A DNA stretch of 64,000 nucleotides from Gerris lacustris (GCA_951217055.1 OX578279.1:30530173-30594172); one strand, 5' to 3'. Counted from the first letter of the stretch, positions 36,439-49,175 are shown. Notes: generated from the sequence alone by a model not told the origin. A program made the numbers and translations.

Positions 36439-36466
36439 TTTTTTTTTTTTTTTTTTTTTTTTTTTT
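36439..36466. repeat. Poly-T tract, possible retroposon tail
   Basis: About 27 T followed by a GC-richer 60 bp (CGCCTAAGCCAATATAACAG and on). Could be the reversed poly-A end of a retroposon; no body identified. Confidence 0.5.
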
Positions 36467-36975
36467 GTCGTTCCTTTTACGCCTAAGCCAATATAACAGC
36501 GCAGTTATTGCAGGGTGGAGGATCAGCCTTAAATATGTAACAAATAAATTATTATAACAATTTCCAGCATAATATTGCTAAACGTTGAGTTTAAAAAACA
36601 CATAGTTTGATTTTGATGATGAATTAAAGAATTTACTTTTATACGATTGTAAATGTTTACAATTGATACAGTAATTTGATTGTTCCAGTAACAAACAGAC
36701 TGAGGATGACCTTAAGAAGGGTCGACACGTCTCTGATATACATGAATTAAATCGTTATCTTATTTAACACCTTAAAAGCCCTTCTTTACTCATCTCATCA
36801 TAATAATAGCATGAAACTTTAGCATAAGCTAATGTTAATTCACACTTTCTTCACCAGAATAACGATAATAGTGAGGAAACACAGTTCTCAATAAAAGTTT
36901 TTAGAATAAAATATTACTTTAAATAGGTTTTTTTTTTTTTTTTAAATATTTTTGAATATCTAGCGACTGCTTAAA

Positions 36976-37640
36976 AGCCTTGTCCACACTAGTAGACATG
37001 TTGCGCGATTTTGGTCTCAGATACATGTCTAGCGATTTGTCTATTGACATCGGCTAGACAAACGGCGTCTACGGTCTCGTTGCTATAGACCAAAAATCGC
37101 ATGTCTATATGGTTTTCTATTCTAAATGGTAGACATGGTGCAACGTTAAGCCTAGTCCACACCAGAATAGACACGTTGCGAGACATTTCTATAGACGGTC
37201 TCATAGACCGTCTATAGAAATGTCTCGCAACGTGTCTATAGACATCTGCTGAGACCGTCTATGGTCTAGGTCTAGCGTCCACACTTGTAGACACGTTGCG
37301 CAACATGCCTAACGTTGCACCATGTCTACCATTTAGAATGGAAAACCATAGACATGCGATGTTTATCCAGCAACGAGACCTTAGACGCCGTTTGTCTAGC
37401 CGATGTCTATGGACAAATCGCTAGACATGTATCTGAGACCAAAATCGCGCAACATGTCTACTAGTGTGGACAAGGCTTTAGGCATGTTGCGCAACGTGTC
37501 TACAAGTGTGGACGCTAGACCTAGACCATAGACGGTCTCAGCAGATGTCTATAGACACGTTGCGAGACATTTCTATAGACGGTCTATGACACGTCTATAG
37601 TAATGTCTCGCAACGTGTCTACTGGTGTGGACTAGGCTTA
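36976..37640. mobile_element. Four-segment palindromic element (A-B-A'-B')
   Basis: Segment A (36976-37147) reappears reverse-complemented as A' (37311-37480). Segment B (37148-37310) reappears reverse-complemented as B' (37481-37640). Outer ends read AGCCTTGTCCACACTAGTAG and the complement of AGCCTAGTCCACACCAGTAG. GTAGACA-type and TCTATAGAC motifs recur throughout. It is related to the simple MITE at 47244-47458. No coding capacity. Confidence 0.85.
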
Positions 37641-38101
37641 AGATACCAAACTAGTTCCGTATTCATCTTAATGAATGAGCTTTTGGTGCTGTAGGATAGA
37701 ATGTCAACAAATGGGAACTAAAAAGAGTTTAGGCTGCACAAAACAAAAGATTAGAAAACGTGTGAAATTATTCACTATACATCTTCCATGTCAGGTCGTT
37801 TGATTAAGTGTCTTCAAATTCAGAATCGAGCAGTCTACCTCTGTTCTCCGAGGCAACACGCTCTCTGTTTGAACGGGATAATACAATGTTGCGCAGTAAA
37901 TTTTTCAGATCGCAATCCGCCGCAGTAGGTGGCGTTCCGTGTATGAAACATTTTTTTTTATGAATAATAATGTCTATTACTGATCATAAGACACATACTT
38001 GAAAGTGTTAGTTCATAAACTTCCTTTACTTGTAAATATTCAATATTGTTTCTATTTTGATAGCCGGGGGCTAAATGGTCCTTGCTCAAGGTATTTCTCA
38101 C

Positions 38102-38350
38102 CTCTATAGTCCATATTATATAGTAAGGGTGTCTTAAAAGTTGTAAGCCCTTTGACAGCATTCCTTGTTCCTGATAGTTTCAAACTTGTTTTAACTAAAA
38201 CTTTATAGGGCATCGTGAATGATAAATTATCTACGTTGCTAAAACCCTGCTCTATCTCTCTACCACTTGATATTCCAGGTTGAGTTGTTCTAGTGCTCAC
38301 TAGATATTTTCCTGCATGAATACTAAGTAAATTTGATCGGATATATGACT
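38102..38350 (-). CDS. Possible internal exon of an unrecognised gene
   Basis: On minus, acceptor CTCTTTAG, 249 nt open frame (82 full codons plus split codons at each end), donor GTGAGA. The peptide runs from SYIRSNLLSIHAGKYLVS to TPLLYNMDYR, with balanced composition rather than low complexity. I do not recognise it and find no partner exon. It could be a retained fragment of a cellular or mobile-element gene, or chance. Confidence 0.3.
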
Positions 38351-39548
38351 CTAAAGAGACTCAGTAAGTAGCACTTAATAAAACTGAAAGAGTAAAACAT
38401 TTCGTGTCAAACTACAATATTGATGGTATGGACAGATCAATTTTACAATTTTAATTTGGCCAGTATCAGTCAGTTGACTAGTTATATGCAACGTAGCTGC
38501 TTCATTAAGCTTTGATTAATTTGCGAAGTATTTAGAACAGTTTTTCCTATTTCCATTCCGAGGAACCATAAAAATATTTTCTGCTTGCTTTTTTGTTTAA
38601 TTTGTGTGTAGGTTTCTTTGATTATCTTTTGTTTGTAGGTTTTTCTATTTGCTTGTTTCTTTGTGGGATTTGTTTTATGTTTTTCTTTTCAATTTTTTTT
38701 ATTTAGTTAGTTAATTGGTTTTTTAGATTGATTTTTAAGATCCGCAGTCTCCTACTAGGATTTAATTTTTATGAAAACTAAACTAGTATGCTTGGCTTAT
38801 CAATGTAAAAAATATTTTGTTTCACTTTTTGTTAACAACTGCTGGTATCAAGAAGAAATCATAAAACGGAGAGAACACGCCAAATGTGTATTAAATTATC
38901 TTATACATTTATTCTACGATGTGCATTTTTTACAAATATGATCTTCAGAATGTTAATACATTAATTTTAGAAAAACAAAATAATGATTAAAAAAAGGAGA
39001 GAGGGAAGAGGGAAGAGAAAAAAACTTGCACAAAATAATGATATCAAATTTTCTATAACAATAAAGGAAAATATATGATTCTGATAACGTTTTTAATGTG
39101 TGGGCTATTCCGATAAAAAATAAGAAAATATGTATAACAATATTCATACATTATATAACTACTCAGATACCATTACGAATTCTAAACTTTTTATGAAATG
39201 TGTTATAAATATAAATAATTTCTCGTAAAAAAAAGAAAAAAATGAAAGTAGGTATACGTTGTGTAACCGCTTATAATGGCAAAACCAGAAAATATTACTA
39301 TATAATCTGTTAAAATAGAGGACCAGAAGGCAATTTCATTGGGAAAAATGTGTGAAGGATATTTTTTTCAAAAAGATAATTCAAGTCTGGAAGGACTTTG
39401 GAAAAGTTAATCCTTACGATGGAAGGCTAAATTGGAAGGATGGAAGGACCAACTCACACACCTGAGTCTTATTTTTAAGTGAAAAAGCTTTTCTGACAAG
39501 ATATTGGGCTAAAGGAAACAAACACCTTATATTATACTTTCCGTTTTT

Positions 39549-40240
39549 AGGGTTTCGTTGGTAAAACCAAATAAAGAAACCCTTATAGTTTCGTTCCTGT
39601 GTCTGTCTGTCACTCTGTACGGTTCCAATAACTTTTAAACCAAAAGAGATAAAAACGTGAAACTTTCCAGTATAAAAGATCGTTTTGACGCGCACACAGG
39701 AAAAATATAGCGAACTCAAAATTATCAGCTCTTCAAATTCAAAATGGCGGATAAATCACATCGCGCGAAAAAAATATTTGTTTAAAATTTAGAGTGGGGT
39801 ATCAAATGAAAGGTATTGAAGAGTAGATTACAAATATATAAACTACTTAGGGATAGTGTTTAATTTTCGGCGCCATTTTGTCAAAAAACATCGAAATTTT
39901 GCGTGCCACCCCCCCCCCCCCCCCCCTAAAATCGTATTTCCGCTGTTACTAAAAATATAGAAAAATATGGAAAATGTGTGGTCTGCTGGGCCATAGAAAA
40001 AATAAGATTAGCAATTTGATCTGATTTACTGGAAATCCAAGATGACGGATAATTCACGTCACTCGAAAAAAAATATTTTTTAAAATTTTGAGTTGTGTAT
40101 CAAATGAATGGTATTGAAGAGTAGATTACAAAAATGTATAACACTTGTGGTTAACGTTTAATTTGCGCGCCATTTTGTCAAAATAACTTTTCTCCCCGCC
40201 CCCCCTTCAAATTTTGTGTTCACAATACCAACGAAACCCT
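39549..40240. mobile_element. TIR element, family AGGGTTTCGTTGG
   Basis: Left end AGGGTTTCGTTGGTAAAACC, right end the complement of AGGGTTTCGTTGGTATTG. Internal GTGTCTGTCTGTC and two sub-repeats around AGAGTAGATTACAAA (39820 and 40120), and a run of 18 C (39909-39926). About 690 bp, non-coding. Related to 40859 and 43769. Confidence 0.7.
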
Positions 40241-40858
40241 TTTTACGTGAGACTTCACGCCTTACCAATTTATTTATCTTTATGTGGAGGACGTGTTAAA
40301 TAATTATATATTTTTTCCTGGCTAGAATTATAATTATTTAGTATTGGCCATCAGTCTAATTTTTTAAATTTATGTATAAAAAATATAACACTGCAACTAA
40401 AATTATAATACAAGTTACGTTAGAGTACAGTTGCTCGAAAAAGTGGTTAGTCTTGCACTTAAAATAGTGTGCAAAAAAGCAGATTCCTGCATTTTCTTTC
40501 CCGCATCCCAGTGTTTCACTCTACTAGCCTTGTAATATTGTTTAATCTTGATAAAATGTTGGCAACACTAGCTAGCTACAAACAGAGCAGCTGGTGTCGT
40601 TGTTATTGTTGTCTTTGTCTAGTGTTAGTAGTTATTTATTGTTGTTAGATGTGTAGTTGTTGAATCGTCGAATCCCATAAGCCGAGGGTGATGTGTCGTC
40701 CGTCCGTCGTACTTTGCTTTTTGCGAACAGTTACGCTGAAGAGTTGAAATTCGAAATACTGGCGTAACTTTTTGAGCCACACATAGGAAAAATATTGAGA
40801 AGTTAAACATTTTATATGCGCATGCGTAATGCAAAAAAATATGCTAACATTAATTTTT

Positions 40859-41212
40859 AGGGTCCGTAGGCAAAACCAAGGACCCTTATATTTTCCTGCG
40901 TGTGTCTGTCCGTCCTTTCTCTCGCGTGCTCTCACGGCTACACCTTTCATCCGATCACTTTGAAATTTGGCATGTATATGTCTTGTACCTGCCCACATAT
41001 TTTAAAAATATAGCGACTTAAAAAAAATATTTTTCAAAAAAATTAGAGTAAAAAAACTTAAGGGTTACATTTTTTTTTTCGACACCGTGAGGGGTATCAT
41101 ATGAAAGGTTACGTCGAGCTGATTACAAAAATATATAATTCTTTGGTAATAACTTTGATAGGGCGAGCGTAGGCGAGTTTGAAGCGGGTTTGAAACGTGT
41201 ACCATCCCTTAC
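40859..41212. repeat. Partial copy of the AGGGTCCGTAGG element
   Basis: Left 350 bp is nearly the same as 43769-44130 (AGGGTCCGTAGGCAAAACCA and following, including CGAGCTGATTACAAAAATAT). The right end is missing. Confidence 0.75.
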
Positions 41213-42117
41213 TGGAACCAACTCATTGCACTTTGGATCTCTTTTATCCTATTGAAGAGGTATTAATTTTAATTGAAGCGAGCTTCTTACATTCAGCAAA
41301 ATATGCATCATGTCTGTCTGTCTGAAAGTGTTTTTGTGGGAATTTACATTTTAATCTTGATCTCTCCAAAATAAATTTAGAAGACTTGGCTTATCTTTTA
41401 TAGCTCGATTGAATGTTTCGTATTAATTTCTTTCTCTTTAAAGCATTATATATTTTTGGAAGTTTTATTGCATACGTTTTATACTGATCAGCTTCAATAA
41501 ATATATTTATTCCATTCTTATCTTACCTTGAATTCCGTAATTAGACCTTAATAATTATTCTCACGCACGTTTGTTCAATTTGTCAATTTTATCTTCATAT
41601 TAGCCTTAGGAGATGTTTTGTTTCGTCATTAAAATTCATTTATATTATTCATTTGGTGAATTAGTTTTATATCATATATTTATTACTTATACATAATAGT
41701 TAATATTTATTTAATATTAACTTTAATTACTATATTAGTACATTTTACGTACTTGAGACAAATATTACCTTTGAAAAAAATGACATCTCATTATAAATTT
41801 CTTTGATTGATTAGTTAATTGTTTTAAAAATACTTGGAATTATCATTATATAAGTGGACAGTAAAAATATATTAAAAAACATATGTACAAAGAGACAAAC
41901 AGCTGACGAGAGATAGTTTGGAGTGGGGGAGCATGCCTTGTCTCCTCGCGCTAACCTTACTTAACCTAGTAGCGAATTATCTTCGGTCATAATTACACCG
42001 AACCTATTCATATGTCGTGTATGACCGTCTTTTCTTCTTTGATTTCGTTAGTTTCTAATTAAGTAAGTTTTGACATATTATTCATTTTTTATGATTAGTT
42101 GGTTTTTTTACAACCTT

Positions 42118-42635
42118 TTACTTTCTAATATTAAGAGAAAGTATTTTGATGGGGCGAAAATTCGATTTTGAGATTTAGATATATTTACTCGTTCTAAGGT
42201 CCGTCCCTTGAGTCAAAAAAAGTCGTTTTATAAAAATATCTATGTCTCATCTGTGCGGACGCAGGAAGCCTAAACTACTGGGCCGATTTTGACGAAATTT
42301 GGTATACCTATCAGAAAAATCATACCCCGAGGCCAAATTGAGAAATGAATTTTAGCTCCAAATAGGGGGAGCGCCCCCCAAAAACTCTGAAAAACGTGAA
42401 AAAAATTATTTCTCGAAAACAGTTTCGACTATTTTGATTAAAAATTCTAAAATGTAGTCCAGAATCATACGGTATACTTTTAAAAGCCTTTGCTTTTCTC
42501 AGAAAACTCTAGTCTATTAGATATTGATGAAAATACATCTTATTTGGTTGAAAACAAAAAAAAATTTGGGATCTGGGACCGAGATCATAGAAAGTTAATA
42601 TGAGTTGTCTCAGACCGATTTGGTTTAAAACTTAA
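42118..42635 (-). repeat. Dispersed repeat family R1, copy 2
   Basis: Same block order as 33120-33560, extended by a GAGTTGTCTCAGACCGATTT block near 42603 whose inverse occurs at 48010 and 60850. So this copy is close to full length. Confidence 0.75.
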
Positions 42636-43630
42636 TTTAAGACACTCGGACTTCGTACTCATCAATTTTACTCAGTGAATATCTAGATTAGGCTATAGTG
42701 AGTGTGGCAGTTGGCTGAACTAATCATCTGCAATAGCTTTACCTTGATTTTACCCCGTTATTTTCTTGTATTTTATATCGTTCAGTATTTAGAATTACGA
42801 TACCCTATAATAATTGAAATGTATATTCTTGACTCATCTAAATGGTTGCTATTGTGTAACAGATGTGTGGTAAAAGTGCAAGAGATGGAGGAGTCCGAGT
42901 GTACTACACCGCCTACGTACAAAATTGATAAGAACATTCCTTGTGATCATTCCTTGACTAATAATCTGTCGAGCTAAGGTGCATAATCTTTCCTGTGTGT
43001 AGAATCGATACTAAAAGCTCATAATAATACCCTATTTAGGGAGAAGGGCTGATTCTAAAATACGAATAACACCTTTTTTATTTTATACTAACAAAAGTAA
43101 ACTCTAGTGCGACAACTTAATAAAATAAATTATTTTCAAATTTGTTTAATATATATGTTTTGTTTCTATAATTATTTTATTTACATTATTGTGATCAAAC
43201 TATAATGTTTGAGTCAAATTTAAGATATCTGTTAGTTAAGTTTCTATTGTTTGGATTCGAGTTTGTGGATTTGGGATTGTAAAATGACTGAGCCTTAGCA
43301 AATCCTTTTATCAGCACAAAGCCACTCGCACCACTTGACTTGTGAAAATTCCACCTCTTGTTTACAGTTAGTTGCTTCAATTCAATGTTTAAAATCCCTT
43401 TATGACTTTCATGACATAATGTGCTACCTCGTGATGGAAAATATTTTATCAAAATGTATTTAATTTAGCTTATTATAGTATTAGTTTCAAAATAAATATA
43501 AAGAAGATATGTCAGAATAGTCTATTCTAATAGAATTATAGGCAAGATAAAATGTGGTAATTAAACATTTTAAATTAACATTAAATAAATGTGCATCTAC
43601 ATCTACATTTTATAAAGTTTAAATAAATAA

Positions 43631-43634
<4 letters not shown>

Positions 43635-43674
<40 letters not shown>

Positions 43675-43700
43675 ATATATATGTATATATATATATACAT
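43635..43700. repeat. (TA)n microsatellite
   Basis: TA-rich run with ATGT interruptions, directly left of the mariner-type element. Confidence 0.85.
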
Positions 43701-43701
43701 A

Positions 43702-44948
43702 CAGGGTGTCCCCGGATCGACTTAACTAAAGGTGTAAATGCAAATAAAAGAAACACCCAACCCTTTTTAGGGTCCGTAGGCAAAACCAAGGACCCTTATA
43801 TTTTCCTGTGTGTGTCTGTGTCTGTCCGTCCGTCCTCTCGCCTGCTCTCACGGCTACACCTTTTGTCCGATCACTTTGAAATTTGGCATGTATGTATCTT
43901 GTACCTACCCACATATTTTAAAAATATAGCGACTTAAAAAAAAAAAAAAAAAATCAAAAAAATTAGGGTAAAAAAACTTAAGGGTTAAATTTTTTTTTTT
44001 TTTTTTCACACTGTGAGGAGTGAGGGGTATCATATGAAAGGGTACGTCGAGCTGATTACAAAAATATATAATTCTTTGGTTACAACTTTGATAGGGCGAG
44101 CTTAGCCAAGTTTGAAGTGGGTGAGAAACGTGTCCCCCCTTCTATCTCGCTTATGTGAAGTGCAACAAATCTGAAAAAAATTCTTGAACATTCTTCGACC
44201 AAAAGTAAAGATACCACTTTTTGGAAATTTTGAAAAAAATATTATTTTATTTTTTATTGACAAAATACTTTTTTTATAACTATGGTCTTTTCAATGTATT
44301 TATATGGTTGTAGTCCGGTTCAGTGGCAAAAAATACTTTATCAAAAGTGTGTTTATGTGTTTTGAGTATATCAGACCCATAGGATAGTTCAAAGTAAGCT
44401 TTTTAGCATTTTAAAAAACCAATAGGGTACTACTTAAACTATACAGAGTTGCCTACGGACCCTCGCTGTGTGCTGACTAGCACACCTTTTTATTTTACCT
44501 TGACCTGTTTATTTTATTTCTTGCCCACTTTAAGTTGCTTTAATCAAAAAGGTTATTATAACAACTTTTGATGTACAAAACAAGACCTTAAAAATGATAC
44601 CTCATTTATCCAGTTTGAACAACTTTGTATATTTTTCAATATTGAAGGGGGGGGGGATTTTTGACATCCGTTTTTAAAATATTTTTATTCAAAAATAATC
44701 TTAGAATAGAAAATACTTATTTTTATAAAGAATAACATTTTATCGAAAAATTGAAAATAAGACCACTTCCCTCTTGACAAATTTCAGAAATTTGTACCTT
44801 TTGGGTACAGGGTGCAAGTTACGAAATTTTTAATGCGATATATCTTTATTCCAAAACATGCAGGAGACTTTATAAAGAATGACTTTTTTTCGAAATATGA
44901 AATTTTTTGAATTTACACCTATAGGTAAGTCGATCCGGGAACACCCTA
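43702..44948. mobile_element. mariner-type TIR element with a nested element
   Basis: Left CAGGGTGTCCCCGGATCGAC, right the near complement (TAGGGTGTTCCCGGATCGAC read inward). TA on both sides (43700-43701, 44949-44950), inserted in TA-rich DNA. Subterminal GGTGTAAAT is shared by both ends. No transposase. A second TIR element occupies 43769-44463. Confidence 0.8.
43769..44463. mobile_element. Nested TIR element, family AGGGTCCGTAGG
   Basis: Left AGGGTCCGTAGGCAAAACCA, right the complement of AGGGTCCGTAGGCAAC. Just outside the right end is a 7-bp stem hairpin GTGTGCTGACTAGCACAC (44468-44485). Non-coding. Confidence 0.75.
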
Positions 44949-45864
44949 TATGTGTGTGTGTGTGTGTATAAAATCCAAATACCACTCTCACTCACTGACA
45001 TCTCGAAAAAAATGACTGAACACTGACACGACTGAAGAAAATGTTACAATCCGATATCTTGATTCAAAATGCGGAAAGATTGGGGACGCATCTTTAAAAG
45101 TTTTTTTGGAGGCTTATTGCAGCTAAACGATAAGGCGTATCGAAAAACAGTTTGCGCCAGCAGTAACTTGATTTTAAAATATCTACATCTTTGGTCCTAT
45201 GACTTTTTCTAAGATTCTACCTTAAATAAAGCTAAACTTGATTTATATTTAATTTTTTCATTTTTTGACATTGAGCTCTTATAGCGTCTGCAATTTTTGG
45301 CCGATATAATTTCTGATTTGGGCGCTTAGATCTCACACTAATGCTCTTTAAATCGATTATTAATTATTTTATTAATAGGGCCTTTTTGCGAAAAAGTAGT
45401 ATTTATTACAAATTTAAAAATAAATAAATATTTTCATTTATTTCTTTTTGAACAAGTAATAATTTTTATTAGTTTATTTTAAATATAAATTATATTTTAT
45501 ATTATATTGTTCAAGTATAAAGGAAATATAAACAAATATTGAATAATAAAGTTTGTTCTATTTTTAATTAATTCGAATGGTAAAAGATAAATAAATGTTT
45601 GTTTTCGCATAAACACACCTTGGCACCTGCATGTAAACAATACCCCTACTCCTTCTACTTTCCTTTCTTCAGTATAGCGTCAACAGTCGTATGGTGAACA
45701 CATCCCCTAATCTTTTCTTAAATAAGCAACATTTATTTGTATGTAAATACTTATTTAATTGTGCTTATTATCATATAATTATAGGAATTTCTTTTAATAG
45801 GTTCTTAAAAGCTATATCAAGTAAACATTTTAGTTTATTTAAGATTATTTTAATTAATGTTTTA

Positions 45865-47131
45865 GGGTGCGTTCGGAAACACTAACCGGTCATTCTCTCG
45901 GTCGACCAGCGGTTTGTTGTGGTTAGTGTCATGGCGGCGTGGTTAGTGTGATGTTTCCGAACGGCTCCGGTTCAAAACTGCGGTCGACCGAAAAGGTTAT
46001 AAACAAAGAGAGGTTAAAAATATGAATTCGTTTTGTTTGGTGTGGGTGTGAGATCAAGGATCTTATAAAATATTTTATAAGACCCTTTTGTGAGATAGAA
46101 GTGAAGCTGTGATGATTCCTTAAGTGAATAAACTATTGCAGCGGCACCCCTTTAGGTAAATCTGTGTATAATATAGCTGTCATCCCTTTCCTTTTTCCCT
46201 TAACTAAAAACTCTATACGACGTTCACGTTCAGCATTCAGCAGCATCTTCCTCCTCAAACCTTGCACTGCACTGTTTACATCGATAATATCAACTTCTTC
46301 TGTGTAAAAATGATACATTTATAATCTCTTAAATGTATAAAATATGCAAATGAACAGTTTAACAAATGGATATAATCTCGCATGTATAAATCAAGTAAAG
46401 TTATGCCACCAAGCGATCCTCGACTGCACAATCTCCTTCAATTCTATTTCTATTTTAGATTGTCTAAAAATAGTAACACCCTTAATCGACCCACAAATAA
46501 CGTAAAATAACAATTCGTTTAGGTGTGGGACGGTAAACAAAAGGGACAAACAAAAAAAAAACACGTAAAATAACTATATCGCATCCATGAATTGTTGAAA
46601 AGTAGGATTGGTAACAAGTAACAACAAAGTAAATAACGATTAGGACAAAGGTTGGTATATTTAGTCTATAATGAACTGTTTGTTGTACAAAGCAATATTA
46701 CACTTTTCATCTTTCAGTTTTGGTATATTGTTATTATTAGTCACAAAATTACCCACCAAAATCATTTCTGTTTTAAAATAAAAAAGGTGAATAACAAAGT
46801 AAAAGAGTGCCGATAAAGGTCCATGTTTCACAAAAACGAAATATTAAAAAAGAATTTTAAAGATTAGCAAAAAAAGACGACAATGTATTCAATGTTTAAT
46901 AAAAACGTATTCAAATGTTTACAAAAGAACAATGACATTTCGCCAAAAAGGTAACATGATGGTTACTAACCGGACTCACCGTATTTCGATTTCGGTCGAA
47001 GCGGTCGCGACCGAAGCGGTCGACCGCTAAAACAACCGGAGCTTTACGAACGCGGTCGGTTGTTTAGGTTGGTGTTTCCGGACACACCGGTTACTTCTCG
47101 GTCGACCTGGTTAGTGTTTCCGAACGCACCC
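45865..47131. mobile_element. TIR element with TTA duplications (PIF/Harbinger-like)
   Basis: Left GGGTGCGTTCGGAAACACTA, right its complement with only slight differences; TTA at 45862-45864 and 47132-47134. The palindrome GGTCGACC occurs at least four times near both ends (about 45900, 45984, 47019, 47098), as expected of a binding site array. 1267 bp. The only frame (46133-46318, minus, 61 codons) is not a recognisable transposase. Confidence 0.8.
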
Positions 47132-47243
47132 TTAGTTTATTTAGGACAATGTTAAGTTGTAAGTTTTGGATTTTATAATGAAGTCTTTCGATGTGACAAA
47201 TTATTTCTACAATATAGTTTTCCTTTTTTTGTGATGTATCTTA

Positions 47244-47458
47244 AGCCTAGTCCACACCAGTAGACACGTTGCGCAACTTCTCTATAGACGGTGTCATAGA
47301 CCGTCTATAGACATGTTGCGCAAGTGTCATGACTACCGTTGCACCGTATCATGCGATTTTTGGTCTAGCAACGAGACCGTAGACGCCGTTTGTCTAGCCG
47401 ATGTCTATAGACAAAACGCGACCAAAATCGCGCAACATGTACTAGTGTGGACAAGGCT
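47244..47458. mobile_element. MITE related to the 36976-37640 palindrome, TTA duplications
   Basis: Ends AGCCTAGTCCACACCAGTAG and the complement of AGCCTTGTCCACACTAGTAC; TTA at 47241-47243 and 47459-47461. 215 bp. Left part matches segment B, right part matches A'. It looks like the simple form of the larger element. Confidence 0.85.
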
Positions 47459-48004
47459 TTAATTTATATATACAATTATTTCGCCTCAGCCTTAACTACT
47501 TGTGTTTCAAATAATTTAGAGTACTAATAAATAATAAAATGCGTTGATTTATATTCAATATTTGTTATTATTATTTCTCAAGCTAATAAAATGTAATGTA
47601 ATTTATTTCATGATATTTAGTCCAATATATTAGCACCATGATATATCCACTGATTCCTAGCGTGAACCCCCTTGGGGGCTAGTATTATATTTATATATAA
47701 TATGGTGGTGTATGGTGTATGTGTTTTGTTGGAATACATTTTGAAGCATTGGAATAGGTAGTAGAAATGTAAATAAATAACATCTCATAAAAATTGAAGA
47801 AGACAGGGGAATGCATTTGCCACATTTATTTGACAAAAACTTTCATAGTATGTCAAAAATAAATTTAGGAAATGGTATTTTCTTCTCTTGTGAAATTGTT
47901 TTATATTTATAAGAGCTTGTAAAAGAAACTTTTGTTTCTTATTTATTTTTTTTTAGGGTTATTTAAATATTTTCAAATTACTAGAAGAGGAAGGAATGAT
48001 AAGT

Positions 48005-48587
48005 ATTATAAAAAATCGGTCCAAGACAACTCAGACAAACTTTCTCATATACGAGTTCATAATTATTTAGCTCAGTGTTTTTCATTTATTAGTTTCGCAT
48101 GTACATTTAATTATTGAACATTTCATCAAAATTTATCATAAAAATAACATCTTCTGGGCGGGGAATCGAACCCGGGCTCTTTTCGTCCGCATTTTAAGCT
48201 TTTTTCTCAGGACCTAGATTTTTTCCGGGAAAACGGCTTATATCGTTAGATCCGTATTTAAATGGGCTACATTTTAGAATTTTTTAATCAAAATCGTCGG
48301 AACCTTTTTCGAGAAATAATGTTTAAATGAGTTTTTGGTGGTTATCGCCACCAAATTTGGAGCTAAAAATCGTTTCTCGATTTCGCCTCGGGGTATGATT
48401 TACTGAACATGTATGCCAAATTTCGTCAAAATCGGCCCAGTAGTTTAGGCTCCAGGCGTCTGCACAGACAGACAGACATTTTTTAAAAACCACTTTTTTG
48501 GACTCAGGGGACCTCAAAAAGTGTAAATCCATCAAAATCGAATTTTCGCGCCATCACAATACTTTCTCTTTATAGAGAAAGTAAAAA
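48005..48587 (+). repeat. Dispersed repeat family R1, copy 3, with tRNA-like B box
   Basis: Runs from AAAAAATCGGTCCAAGACAA to the terminal hairpin CTTTCTCTTTATAGAGAAAG. Contains CGGGGAATCGAACCCGGGCT at about 48160, the reverse of a tRNA T-arm. No A box is visible, so this is not a functional tRNA gene. Same order as 60845-61300. Confidence 0.8.
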
Positions 48588-48609
48588 GTTAATCTTTCCT
48601 TTGAAAGAT

Positions 48610-48643
48610 AATAGTTTTAATTACCTTTGTAATTAAAACTATT
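48610..48643. repeat. Perfect hairpin, 15-bp stem
   Basis: AATAGTTTTAATTAC, loop CTTT, then the exact complement. Function unknown; too short for a typical pre-miRNA. Confidence 0.7.
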
Positions 48644-48999
48644 AGTTAGTTTGTAAAAAGAAGTTCTTTCTCGAAAGTTCTCGAATTCTTTCTCAGAAGT
48701 CAAACTTAGCTAATTAAGGTGGATTCATATTGAATTCAAGATATTTTCATGATGAAGTTGGATATTAGCTTGATTTCCGGAGATTTTTCAAAAGATTTAT
48801 AATGAGTGAGCGTCAAACTTTGAGGGGAAACTTTCTAGTTATTAATTCTGAAAGGAGTTTACGTAATATTAGAAAAATCTGAGATCCACCTGGTTTTTCT
48901 TTAATAATTTAAGAATTTCTGTTTAAAAACAGAATAGTTTTGCATTGTGAGTAATTATTCTTAAGTAATATCATCACTCTAATAAATTTGTTAAATTGT

Positions 49000-49175
49000 T
49001 ATATTGCATCTACACAATCGCGCACGAATGTGAGCTGTGAGGCGAGTTACAAGGCGAATCGTGTTGTCGGTTCACTCGATATTCGCCTCGGCGCTCGCGC
49101 TGTAAGCGGTTTTTTGGGTCGAATTAAAGGCTTGTCTCGACTAGGCGAACACTCGGCGAGTGTGTGGATATCTTA
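49000..49175. mobile_element. Short GC-rich MITE-like block
   Basis: About 175 bp of raised GC with imperfect inverted ends (ATCTACACAATCGCGC and the complement of ATCCACACACTCGCC). An open frame across it is not protein-like. Confidence 0.4.

Noticed and set aside
46133..46318. Transposase ORF in the TTA-flanked element
   Set aside because: 61 codons with no DDE or Myb signature; too short and not recognisable.
48155..48185. tRNA gene
   Set aside because: Only a T-arm/acceptor-like piece (B box) is present; no D-arm, anticodon arm or A box. It is part of the dispersed repeat.
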